From: Streptomyces sp. NBC_01255
Lineage (GTDB): Bacteria > Actinomycetota > Actinomycetes > Streptomycetales > Streptomycetaceae
NCBI RefSeq assembly: GCF_036226445.1
Contig: NZ_CP108474.1
Location: 2,232,001 to 2,296,000 of the forward strand
Direction of reading: 5' to 3'
Length of the DNA stretch: 64,000 nt
Below the pieces are notes generated by a model. It was not told where the DNA came from, made no database searches, and saw only the letters and a list, made by a program, of their open reading frames with translations. This document shows positions 35,203 through 42,813 of the stretch, piece after piece. How positions within the stretch are numbered: the first letter of the stretch is position 1; each line of letters opens with the position of its first letter. Made by a program: the position numbers and the translations under genes.

Positions 35203-35635
35203 GCGGTTCGCTCCTCGCTGAATTTGAAAACTGGCCCGGTGGGGTAAGGCCCGGCGTCGTTCACCGGTCAGAGGGTACCGATGCCTGGTAGAGCCGTTGT
35301 CACGCCACCCTCCCCGTTTCCTCATGCTAGTCCAGAGTCGTATGGATGTTCGATCCCTCGAAGGGGTGACGCGAACATCACGTTCCCTTCCAGGCATGAA
35401 CCATTTAGGCTCCGGGCACGTCCTCATCAACAACCGGCAACCACGCCGGGAGGACGCACCGACACAAGCAACGCGAAATCCGTAGAGCGATGCAATACGG
35501 CTCATTCGCCGCCAACCGGCAGCAGACAGCCACCTTGGGAAAAAGTTTCGAGGAAAAGCCACGAGCGGGAACGTTTCCGGCCTGGTTGGATGTTGACCCT
35601 GGTACGACAGCTCGTCGAGCTAGAGAAGAGGCGAC
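35203..35635. other. 433-bp non-coding gap between divergent parE and the DUF7455 gene
   Basis: It must hold two divergent promoters. An interrupted repeat (GAAGGG at 35360, CCCTTC at 35385) and a TTGACC at 35593 lie here, but no well-spaced -10 could be assigned. A possible 132-residue frame over 35281-35679 has no RBS and overlaps the DUF7455 start; it is taken as non-coding. Confidence 0.5.
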
Positions 35636-35866
35636 GTGACTACTGTTCTGACCCCCGCGAGCCCCCTGACGGCCGCTGACCGCTGCGACCGCTGCGGCGC
35701 CCAGGCGTACCTGCGCGTCGTCCTGACCAGCGGAGGTGACTTGCTCTTCTGCGCCCACCACGGCCGCAAGTTCGAGCCGGAACTCAAGAAGATCGCCGCT
35801 GAGATACAGGATGAGACGGACCGGCTCACCGACGTGCCGGCGCGCACGACGGGCGACGAGCACTGA
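35636..35866 (+). CDS. DUF7455 small zinc-ribbon-like protein
   Basis: 76 residues starting at GTG, with GAAGAGG 5-6 nt upstream. Two metal-binding pairs are visible: CDRCGAQAY and FCAHHGRKF, followed by an acidic helix. This is the pattern of the abundant actinobacterial DUF7455 proteins found next to sigA/hrdB or parE. Function unknown; binding of zinc is likely from the Cys/His spacing. Confidence 0.85.
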   Translation: MTTVLTPASPLTAADRCDRCGAQAYLRVVLTSGGDLLFCAHHGRKFEPELKKIAAEIQDETDRLTDVPARTTGDEH

Positions 35867-36097
35867 CGCCTCGCACACCCGACGAGCCCAGAGCCGGTCG
35901 CTGACCGGACGGCGGGCGGCCACCCCCGCAAGCCAGGGGGGTGGCCGCCCGTTCTCGTACGCGCTCCCAGCCGCCCGTAGCCGGCCCAGGCCCGCCCGGT
36001 AGCCGACCCAGGCCCCGCCCATGGCCGCCCGGACCCGGCTCCGTGCCCGCCCACGCCGCCCGTACCAGCTCGTAGCCACGGGCGCCGGGCGCACTCG

Positions 36098-36916
36098 TCA
36101 GATCCGCTCCGGCAGCACCGCCGAGACCCTCGTGTAGACCCCCGGGTTCTCCGCCTGCCCGCAGCCGCTCCCCCAGGACACCAGGCCGACGAGAAGCCCC
36201 TCGGCCACCAGGGGTCCGCCACTGTCCCCCTGGCACGCGTCCCTGCCGCCCTGCGGGTCGCCCGCGCACAGCATCGTGTCGCTGCGGTACGGGACGCCGA
36301 AACCGCCCGGGTACGCCCGCTCGCACGCCGTGTCCGGCAGCACCTGGACGCGGGCCGTCCGCAGCGTGGAGGCGTAGGTCCCGTTGCCGGTCGTGTCACC
36401 CCAGCCGTAGACGTCCGCCTCCGTACCGGGCGTGTACGCCGGATCCCCCGCGCGGGCGACGCCGATCACATACGACTGCGGCAGCGCGCTCGCCAGTGTC
36501 AGCACCGCGAGATCGCCCGAGTTCGTCGTCGGGTCGTAGTCGGGATTGATCCAGGTGTCCGCGATCCCGACCTCCTGCCCGCCCTGCCCTCGCAGCGCGG
36601 CACGGCCGGCGATGACCACGAAGTCGCGCACCTCCCACGGCTCGCCCCCGAGGACCTCTCGGCCCAGGCAGTGGGCCGCCGTGAGCACCTTGGTCGGCGC
36701 GACGACGACGCCGCCGCAGAACTGCCCCGCCCGGGTACCCCCGAACCGGTCACGACTGGACAGCGCCACGACCCACGGCGCGTCCGCGATCAGGGCCTGC
36801 CGGCCGCCCACGACGACACTGTCGGCGGCCGCGGGGGCGGCGGTGGCGACCTGCCCCGCCGCCGCCGTGATCAGGCCCAGGGCACCCGTCAAGGCACGGG
36901 TGAAGGGACCATGCAT
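36098..36916 (-). CDS. Secreted trypsin-like serine protease
   Basis: 272 residues from the ATG with AGGAGG 4 nt upstream. Signal peptide (hydrophobic stretch about residues 8-30, Ala-rich cleavage). Mature chain begins VVVGGRQALIADAP, close to the IVGG-type activation start. Catalytic triad: His82 (TAAHC), Asp135 (GDLAV), Ser232 (QGDSGGP). Cysteines in pairs indicate disulfides. The S1 residue Asp is plausible in GRDACQGDSGG, giving trypsin-like specificity. It lies between parE/DUF7455 and hrdB, as in other streptomycetes. Confidence 0.93.
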   Translation of the reverse strand: MHGPFTRALTGALGLITAAAGQVATAAPAAADSVVVGGRQALIADAPWVVALSSRDRFGGTRAGQFCGGVVVAPTKVLTAAHCLGREVLGGEPWEVRDFVVIAGRAALRGQGGQEVGIADTWINPDYDPTTNSGDLAVLTLASALPQSYVIGVARAGDPAYTPGTEADVYGWGDTTGNGTYASTLRTARVQVLPDTACERAYPGGFGVPYRSDTMLCAGDPQGGRDACQGDSGGPLVAEGLLVGLVSWGSGCGQAENPGVYTRVSAVLPERI

Positions 36917-36991
36917 GGAGCCTCCTGACTCTCCGGTGATGTCGGTTCACCCAGCGTCCTGCACGCGTCCGTCCCGTGCACCCGCGCACAC

Positions 36992-37034
36992 GCGAAGGGC
37001 CCGGTTCCTCCCTTTCGGGGAACCGGGCCCTTCG
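36992..37034 (-). terminator. Terminator of hrdB
   Basis: CGAAGGGCCCGGTTCC pairs with GGAACCGGGCCCTTCG around a short loop, 27 bp after the hrdB stop. Confidence 0.85.
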
Positions 37035-37060
37035 TGTGTCGCTCTGTGCCTCGAAACGGA

Positions 37061-38605
37061 TCAGTCGAGGTAGTCGCGCAGGACCTGCGAACGCGACGGG
37101 TGGCGCAGCTTCGACATCGTCTTCGACTCGATCTGACGGATCCGCTCGCGCGTCACGCCGTAGACCTTGCCGATCTCGTCCAGCGTCTTCGGCTGGCCGT
37201 CGGTGAGGCCGAAGCGCATCGAGACGACACCCGCCTCACGCTCGGAGAGCGTGTCGAGCACGGAGTGCAGCTGCTCCTGGAGGAGCGTGAAGCTCACCGC
37301 ATCGGCCGGCACGACCGCCTCGGAGTCCTCGATGAGGTCACCGAACTCGCTGTCTCCGTCCTCACCCAGCGGGGTGTGGAGGGAGATCGGCTCACGGCCG
37401 TACTTCTGGACCTCGATGACCTTCTCAGGGGTCATGTCGAGCTCCTTGGCCAGCTCCTCCGGGGTGGGCTCACGGCCCAGGTCCTGGAGCATCTGGCGCT
37501 GCACGCGCGCGAGCTTGTTGATGACCTCGACCATGTGCACCGGGATACGGATGGTGCGGGCCTGGTCGGCCATGGCGCGGGTGATCGCCTGACGGATCCA
37601 CCAGGTGGCGTACGTGGAGAACTTGTAGCCCTTGGTGTAGTCGAACTTCTCGACCGCACGGATCAGACCCAGGTTGCCCTCCTGGATCAGGTCCAGGAAC
37701 AGCATGCCGCGGCCGGTGTAGCGCTTGGCCAGCGAGACCACCAGACGGAGGTTGGCCTCCAGGAGGTGGTTCTTGGCCCGACGGCCGTCCTCGGCGATGA
37801 TCTCCAGCTCGCGCTTGAGCTTCGGAGCGAGCTTGTCCGAGTTCGCCAGCTTGTCCTCGGCGAACAGACCGGCCTCGATGCGCTTGGCGAGCTCGACCTC
37901 CTGCTCGGCGTTGAGCAGCGGGACCTTGCCGATCTGCTTGAGGTAGTCCTTGACCGGGTCGGCGGTGGCACCGGCGACGGCGACCTGCTGCGCCGGAGCG
38001 TCGTCCTCGTCCTCATCGGACAGGACGAAGCCCTTGCTCTCGCCCTCGGTCTCTTCCTCCTCGCCCTTGCCGGGCGCGGCGTCGTCGAGCAGCTCCTCGC
38101 CCTCGGCGTCGTCGGCGTCCTTCTTGGACGTGGCCTTCTTGGCCGTCGTCTTCTTGGCGACGGTCTTCTTGGCCGTCGTCTTCTTGGCGACGGTCTTCTT
38201 CGCGGCCGCCTTCTTGGCGGGCGATCCGGCCTCGTCGGCCAGGTCGTCACTGTCCGCCGCAGGAGCCGTTGCGGCCGAGACGGTGGTCTTCGTCACGGTC
38301 GTCCTGGCAGTGACGGTCTTGGTGGCGGTGCGCTTGGCCGGGCTCTTCGCAGCGACGCTCTTGCGGGCGCGCTTCGGCGACTCCGCTGCACTGACCATCA
38401 GCGTCACACCCTCTTCCTCGAGGATCTGATTGAGGCTGCGCAGAACATTCTTCCACTGGGTTGGCGGAATCTGGTCGGCTTCGAAGGCCCGACGCACGTC
38501 ATCGCCGGCGATCTGCCCATCAGCCTTTCCCCGCTCGATGAGCGCCATCACAGACTCGGACTCGGCGATCTCCGGCGGGAGCGTACGGGATGTGCTGGCC
38601 GACAC
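37061..38605 (-). CDS. hrdB: Principal RNA polymerase sigma factor
   Basis: 514 residues from the GTG of [13 protein letters not shown], with GAGAGG 6 nt upstream; upstream in-frame ATGs give an unlikely extension. Region 1.1 leads into a Lys/Ala/Thr-rich low-complexity stretch (about 100-165) built from repeated [11 protein letters not shown] units. Then come regions 1.2 ([16 protein letters not shown]), 2 ([42 protein letters not shown], shown in part), 3 and 4 ([16 protein letters not shown]). These are the HrdB/SigA hallmarks. It is the housekeeping sigma factor. An ECF-type promoter is found about 160 bp upstream and a strong terminator follows. Confidence 0.97.
   Translation of the reverse strand: MSASTSRTLPPEIAESESVMALIERGKADGQIAGDDVRRAFEADQIPPTQWKNVLRSLNQILEEEGVTLMVSAAESPKRARKSVAAKSPAKRTATKTVTARTTVTKTTVSAATAPAADSDDLADEAGSPAKKAAAKKTVAKKTTAKKTVAKKTTAKKATSKKDADDAEGEELLDDAAPGKGEEEETEGESKGFVLSDEDEDDAPAQQVAVAGATADPVKDYLKQIGKVPLLNAEQEVELAKRIEAGLFAEDKLANSDKLAPKLKRELEIIAEDGRRAKNHLLEANLRLVVSLAKRYTGRGMLFLDLIQEGNLGLIRAVEKFDYTKGYKFSTYATWWIRQAITRAMADQARTIRIPVHMVEVINKLARVQRQMLQDLGREPTPEELAKELDMTPEKVIEVQKYGREPISLHTPLGEDGDSEFGDLIEDSEAVVPADAVSFTLLQEQLHSVLDTLSEREAGVVSMRFGLTDGQPKTLDEIGKVYGVTRERIRQIESKTMSKLRHPSRSQVLRDYLD
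38134..38199. repeat. 30-bp tandem repeat within the hrdB N-terminal coding region
   Basis: The 30-bp unit beginning CTTCTTGGCCGTCGTCTTC (plus strand) occurs twice in perfect tandem and a third time in part, encoding the KKT(V/T)AKK repeat of HrdB. This segment varies in length among Streptomyces. Confidence 0.8.
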
Positions 38606-38769
38606 GAACAACCTCTCGGAACGATGGAAACGGCTTCCGGCCCCGCCCTGGATAGGGCCGGAGCCGACGACCGTCGACGGGGAATGTGCCGACGGCGCGG
38701 GCTGGGCCGGGGAACTGCACAGCGCCTCGAACGGCTGCTGTATTCCTTCCTCGGCTGTCACCTCTTAGG

Positions 38770-38796
38770 TCATCGCACGGCTCGGAGGAGTGTTAC
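38770..38796 (-). promoter_or_regulatory. ECF-type promoter of hrdB
   Basis: On the minus strand GTAAC (38796-38792) and CGATGA (38775-38770) are separated by 16 bp, an ECF sigma layout and, as I recall, the layout described for the ShbA-driven hrdB promoter. The predicted transcript would have a leader of about 160 nt before the GTG. Confidence 0.6.
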
Positions 38797-38892
38797 GCCC
38801 AATCTTCGTGGCCCGAGTCACACCTCATATGCGGCGAAACAGCCGAAGCGGTAGATGATGGCACATTCGCGCCGCCGGAACCCTGGCGCCAT

Positions 38893-38919
38893 CCGGGGAG
38901 ACCCGACCGGGCTCCCCGG
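38893..38919 (-). terminator. Probable terminator after whiH
   Basis: CCGGGGAG and CTCCCCGG form an 8-bp stem around an 11-nt loop 64 bp downstream of whiH, isolating it from the hrdB promoter. Confidence 0.5.
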
Positions 38920-38982
38920 AACGCGCTCGGACCCGGCGGCGCGCGATGCGTGCGCCTCCGTGCTCCCGGCCACGACCCGCGG

Positions 38983-39870
38983 TCAGTGTTCGCGGGGGGC
39001 GGGAACGACGCGCTCCACCTCGGGGTGGACGGTCAGCAGCTGCCGCATGGCGGCTTCGGCGCCCTGCGCGTCCCCCTCGGCCAGGGCGTCGACGATCCGG
39101 GCGTGGTGCCCGAGGCACGCCTCGCTCGGGCGGTCGCAGCCCGTGACGGGACCCCCGGAGACCTGGAGCGCCGAGCCGACGATGCCGGAGAGGTGCTCCA
39201 GCATGCGGTTCCCTGCGAGCTGGATGAGCAGGGAGTGGAACTCGGTGTCCGCGCGGGAGAAGGTGATCGCGTCGCCCTGGGCGTACGCGTGCCCCATGAT
39301 CTCGACCATGTCGGAGAGGCGCTGCTGGACGTCCTCGCGGCCGTGTCCGGCGGCGAGGCGGGCGGCCAGGGGCTCGATGGTCCAGCGCAGCTCGTTCAGC
39401 TCGCGGCGCTGGTCGTCGCGCTGCGGGCCGAAGGCGCGCCACTCGATGATGTCGGGGTCGAGGAGGTTCCAGTCGCTGACGGGCCTGACGCGCGTGCCGA
39501 CGTTGGGGCGGGCGCTGACGAGACCCTTGGCCTCCAGCACGCGCAGCGACTCGCGCACGACGGTGCGTGAGACCTCGAAGCGCTGGCCGATCTCCTCGGG
39601 GACGAGGGGGCGGTCGGCCCCGAGGTCGCCGGAGACGATCATCTGGCCGAGCTGCTGGACGAGCTGGCCATGGAGCCCCCGGCCCCGGCTGCCGGTGCTG
39701 CGGCGGCCGACGCGGCCCAGGTCGGTGTCCACGCCCTCCCAGGAGGGCGGACCCACGCGGCCGGCGCCGGGCGCCTCCGCGTAGGGGTAGCGGTCGAGAT
39801 CGCCCGGGGCGCCGAGGCCGGACTCGACGGGACGGGCGGCGGTCATCATGGTGTGCGCAAGGGTACTCAC
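38983..39870 (-). CDS. whiH: Sporulation regulator WhiH (GntR/FadR family)
   Basis: 295 residues from the GTG of VSTLAHTMMTAARP, preceded by AAAGGATG. A family-specific N-terminal arm (1-70, containing DLDRYPYAEAPGAGRVG) precedes the winged HTH (about 72-140: GLHGQLVQQLGQMIVSGDL, then FEVSRTVVRESLRVLEAKGLV) and the FCD domain (His/Asp ligands in FHSLL and HHARIVDAL). The adjacency to hrdB and the distinctive N-terminus identify it as WhiH rather than a metabolic FadR. WhiH is needed for sporulation septation in aerial hyphae and is transcribed by sigma-WhiG; a matching promoter lies about 60 bp upstream. Confidence 0.92.
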   Translation of the reverse strand: MSTLAHTMMTAARPVESGLGAPGDLDRYPYAEAPGAGRVGPPSWEGVDTDLGRVGRRSTGSRGRGLHGQLVQQLGQMIVSGDLGADRPLVPEEIGQRFEVSRTVVRESLRVLEAKGLVSARPNVGTRVRPVSDWNLLDPDIIEWRAFGPQRDDQRRELNELRWTIEPLAARLAAGHGREDVQQRLSDMVEIMGHAYAQGDAITFSRADTEFHSLLIQLAGNRMLEHLSGIVGSALQVSGGPVTGCDRPSEACLGHHARIVDALAEGDAQGAEAAMRQLLTVHPEVERVVPAPREH

Positions 39871-39933
39871 GCATCCTTTGTCGGCGTTGCTTCCGTGACC
39901 CTTGAGGTCTTTGGTGAAAAGCACACGAAAGGG

Positions 39934-39960
39934 TGATCGGCACCCCCTACACAATTGACG
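39934..39960 (-). promoter_or_regulatory. Sigma-WhiG-like promoter of whiH
   Basis: The minus strand carries GCCGATCA (39941-39934), a 7/8 match to the sigma-WhiG -10 consensus GCCGATAA. About 13-15 bp upstream is CGTCAATT, an approximate -35 (consensus TAAA). Transcription would start near 39927, giving a leader of about 55 nt. Confidence 0.6.
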
Positions 39961-39976
39961 ATTATTCGGACATAGA

Positions 39977-40000
39977 GGGCAATTTTTAAGGGAGTTGCCC
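39977..40000 (-). terminator. Possible terminator after the ABC transporter gene
   Basis: GGGCAA and TTGCCC make a 6-bp stem around an A/T-rich 12-nt loop, 31 bp downstream of the ABC gene stop. It is weak but well placed, just upstream of the whiH promoter. Confidence 0.35.
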
Positions 40001-40030
40001 GAAAACCGGAATCTTTCGATCCGCAAGTGA

Positions 40031-41788
40031 TCACCAACGGGCCCTCCGGCGAAGCCCGGTGAACACATAGGCGCACAGCAAGCCGGTCAACATCAGCGAG
40101 AGCCCCACCCCTGCGGGCTGTCCGACCACCCGCACCACCCCCGCCAACCACCGGTCCACACCCGGGGACCACTGCGGACCGGCGATCTCGCGCAACCGCG
40201 CCGGCAGCCCGGCGACCGAACGCACCGACGGGCCCGTGAGCACCAGCTGCAGGAGCGGAACGAAAGCGACGGGTACGGCGAGGACCGCGGCCACACCTGC
40301 GGCGGCGGCCCGGAACACCCCGGCGCCCAGCACCCCCGCCCAGGCGCATCCGACGAGCAGCCCCAGCCAACTCGCGCAGAGCGAAGACCAGTTCTCCGGA
40401 ACGGGGATCAACTCGCCTCCGTAGACGAGCCTCAGGGCCCCCAGGTCGGCCGCCACGACGAGCGCACCGAGGCCGAGGGCCACGGCCGCCGCCACGACGA
40501 GTTTGGCGAGCAGCAGACCGAGCCGCCGGGGCACGGCGCCGCGGCCCGCGGTGAGCGCGGGGTAGCGGTACTCCTCACCGAAGGAGAAGGCGCCGATCAG
40601 CCCGGCCCCGAGGGCGGCGGGCGGCAGCGGGGAGATCGCGGGCCACCCGGCGAGGACGACGGGCAGCGCGGTCGAACCCCCGCGCGCGAGGAGCAGGGCG
40701 AGGGTCACGGAGACGAGCAGGACCACCGCCACGACGAGCGAGGTACTCGGCACGCCGACAAGCCGGCGGAGCTCGTACCGCAGCGGGCGGGAGGGCGAGC
40801 GGGCCGGCCTCCGGGCGCGGGGCCTCTCCTCGGTCGAGTCGCCACGAGCGGGGGTACCCGACACCGGCTCGGCGTCCCGCCCGGGCGCACCGCCTTCCGT
40901 CGTTCGGGGCGCGGGCGCCGTGTCGCCGGTCTCGTCGGCGAGCCGGTGGACGACCACGCCGTGCCGGAACGCGGTGTCTCCGACGGCGGCGCAGTCACTG
41001 CCGTAGACCGACAGCAGGTTGCCGTCCTCCGCGACCACCTCGACCGGCCGGCGGGCGGCTCGGGCCTCCTGGGTCACCGCGGCGGCCAGTCGCGCTACGT
41101 GCGGGGTGCGGACCGCGACGCGGGGCCGCAGCCGGGTGCGCGCGAACTCGGTCGCGTCCTGGTCGGCGACGACGCGGCCGCCGTCGAGGGTGACGACCCG
41201 GTCGGCGTTGCGGGCCGCGTCCTTGGGGTCCTGGGTCGTGTAGAGCACCGTCCCCCCGCCGGCCGCGTGTGCACGCAGGAGCTCGTACACCCCCGCGCTC
41301 TCGGTGACGGAGAGACCGGCACCCGGTTCGTCGAGCAGCAGGGCGTGCGGGGTGCCCAACAGGGCGCATGCCAGGCCGAGTCGGCGCTCCGCACCGAGCG
41401 GAAGGGTGCCGATCCGTCGCCCGTCGAGGCCCGCCAGACCGACGGACCGCAGCACTTCACCGGCCCGGGCGACGGGAGTTCCGGAAGCGGCGCAGAGCAT
41501 CCGCAGCTGCCCGCGGACCGTGCGGGAGGGGTGCCCGGGGACGTCGCCGAGGAACACGCCGACCTCGCGCGACGGATGGGCCACGCCGTGCAGAGGGCGG
41601 CCCCGGAAGTACGTGATCCCGCGGCCCGGATCGAGGTCGAGCATGAGCCGGAGCGTGGTGGTCTTGCCGGAGCCCGGGGGACCGAGGAGCGCGGTCACGG
41701 CACCGGGCCGCGCCTCGAAGGTCAGATCGTCCACGGCGGGCGGGCGATCGCGGCGGGGAGTGCTGGTCAGTCCGATTGCCTGGAGCAT
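40031..41788 (-). CDS. ABC transporter, ATPase-permease fusion
   Basis: 585 residues from the ATG of MLQAIGLTS; a GTG 24 bases upstream is possible. ATPase domain (about 1-225): Walker A GPPGSGKTTT, Walker B HALLLDEPGAG. The signature LSGGQ region reads LPLGAERRLG, a clear deviation. A disordered linker (about 300-355) precedes six hydrophobic segments of an ABC-2-like permease. ATPase and permease are normally separate in this family. The partner-free gene is conserved next to whiH in Streptomyces; substrate unknown. Degenerate signature makes transport activity uncertain. Confidence 0.8.
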   Translation of the reverse strand: MLQAIGLTSTPRRDRPPAVDDLTFEARPGAVTALLGPPGSGKTTTLRLMLDLDPGRGITYFRGRPLHGVAHPSREVGVFLGDVPGHPSRTVRGQLRMLCAASGTPVARAGEVLRSVGLAGLDGRRIGTLPLGAERRLGLACALLGTPHALLLDEPGAGLSVTESAGVYELLRAHAAGGGTVLYTTQDPKDAARNADRVVTLDGGRVVADQDATEFARTRLRPRVAVRTPHVARLAAAVTQEARAARRPVEVVAEDGNLLSVYGSDCAAVGDTAFRHGVVVHRLADETGDTAPAPRTTEGGAPGRDAEPVSGTPARGDSTEERPRARRPARSPSRPLRYELRRLVGVPSTSLVVAVVLLVSVTLALLLARGGSTALPVVLAGWPAISPLPPAALGAGLIGAFSFGEEYRYPALTAGRGAVPRRLGLLLAKLVVAAAVALGLGALVVAADLGALRLVYGGELIPVPENWSSLCASWLGLLVGCAWAGVLGAGVFRAAAAGVAAVLAVPVAFVPLLQLVLTGPSVRSVAGLPARLREIAGPQWSPGVDRWLAGVVRVVGQPAGVGLSLMLTGLLCAYVFTGLRRRARW

Positions 41789-41909
41789 CGCTTCTCTCGC
41801 GGTAGGTGACACCGCTCCGCGGCAGGGCGGCGCTACCGCAGCAAGATAACGCTACATTTCGGACTTTCGGTGCAGGGTGGGCGCCCTGGGGGCCGGACAG
41901 CCGGGTCGA

Positions 41910-42704
41910 TCAGACCTCGGGGCGCAGCATCGGCGGGTTGAGGAGAGTGGCTCCACCTGCCCTGAAGAGCTGGGCGGGACGGCCTCCCTGACGGGTCGTG
42001 GTGCCGCCTGCGGGAACCAGGAAGCCGGGCGTGCCGGTCACCTTGCGGTGGAAGTTCCGCGGGTCGAGGGCGACGCCCCAGACGGCCTCGTACACGCGCC
42101 GCAGCTCTCCGACGGTGAACTCCGGCGGACAGAACGCCGTGGCCAGGGAGGAGTACTCGATCTTGGAGCGGGCCCGCTCCACCCCGTCGGCGAGGATCTG
42201 CGCATGGTCGAAGGCGAGGGGCTCGGCTCCGCCACCCGGGACTCCCCTGCCCGCCGCTCCCGCGTCCCCGGCCGGCACGTCCTCGCCGAGCAGCTCCCCG
42301 ACCGGCTCCCAGCGGGCGCTGTTCGCGTCGCCGCCCGCCCGCGGCGCGGGAAGGTCGGGTGCCAGCGCCAGGTGTGCGACGCTGACCACCCGCATCCGCG
42401 GGTCGCGGTCGGGAGCCCCGTACGTGGCCAGCTGCTCCAGGTGCGCACCGTTGCCCGGTACGGGCGGCGGGTCGCCCGGGTCGTGGGCGTGGAGTCCGGT
42501 CTCCTCGACCAGCTCACGGGCGGCCGCGGCACCGAGGTCCTCCCCCTCCCGGACGAAGCCGCCGGGGAGCGCCCACCGTCCCTGGAACGGCGGTTCCCCT
42601 CTTCTCACGATCAAGGTGCACAGCGCGTGGCGCCGCACGGTGAGCACGACCAGATCGACGGTGACAGCGAAAGGCGGAAAGGCCGACGGGTCGTAGGGAG
42701 ACAT
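41910..42704 (-). CDS. NUDIX hydrolase with C-terminal winged-helix region
   Basis: 264 residues from the ATG of MSPYDPSAFPP. A TATGAT box ends 6 nt before this ATG, supporting a leaderless start; an alternative ATG at 42809 would add 35 residues. The Nudix box GX5EX7REUXEEXGU is complete: GGFVREGEDL...ARELVEETGL. The C-terminal part (about 185-264: FTVGELRRVYEAVWGVALDPRNFHRKV) is the winged-helix domain seen in NrtR-type regulators and related ADP-ribose pyrophosphatases. Because the catalytic box is intact, enzymatic activity is likely, with possible regulatory function. Four nt after the previous gene if the longer start is used. Confidence 0.85.
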   Translation of the reverse strand: MSPYDPSAFPPFAVTVDLVVLTVRRHALCTLIVRRGEPPFQGRWALPGGFVREGEDLGAAAARELVEETGLHAHDPGDPPPVPGNGAHLEQLATYGAPDRDPRMRVVSVAHLALAPDLPAPRAGGDANSARWEPVGELLGEDVPAGDAGAAGRGVPGGGAEPLAFDHAQILADGVERARSKIEYSSLATAFCPPEFTVGELRRVYEAVWGVALDPRNFHRKVTGTPGFLVPAGGTTTRQGGRPAQLFRAGGATLLNPPMLRPEV

Positions 42705-42710
42705 GCCGCG

Positions 42711-42732
42711 ATCATAGTCGTCTCCCTGACGA
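42711..42732 (-). promoter_or_regulatory. Possible leaderless promoter and inverted repeat upstream of the NUDIX gene
   Basis: Minus strand: TATGAT (-10) followed after 6 nt by the ATG, so the start codon would be +1. Just upstream, TCGTC-N5-GACGA forms an inverted repeat across the spacer that could be an operator. No good -35 is seen. Confidence 0.4.
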
Positions 42733-42813
42733 TAAACACGCGTCGCGGAAGGATCGGCGACGACTTCTTCGCCGCGCCGCGAAGCTTCCGTCGTGTCTGC
42801 GCCCGACATCCCG

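Noticed and set aside
35281..35679. 132-codon frame between parE and the DUF7455 gene
   Set aside because: No RBS, overlaps the well-supported DUF7455 start, and low-complexity composition.
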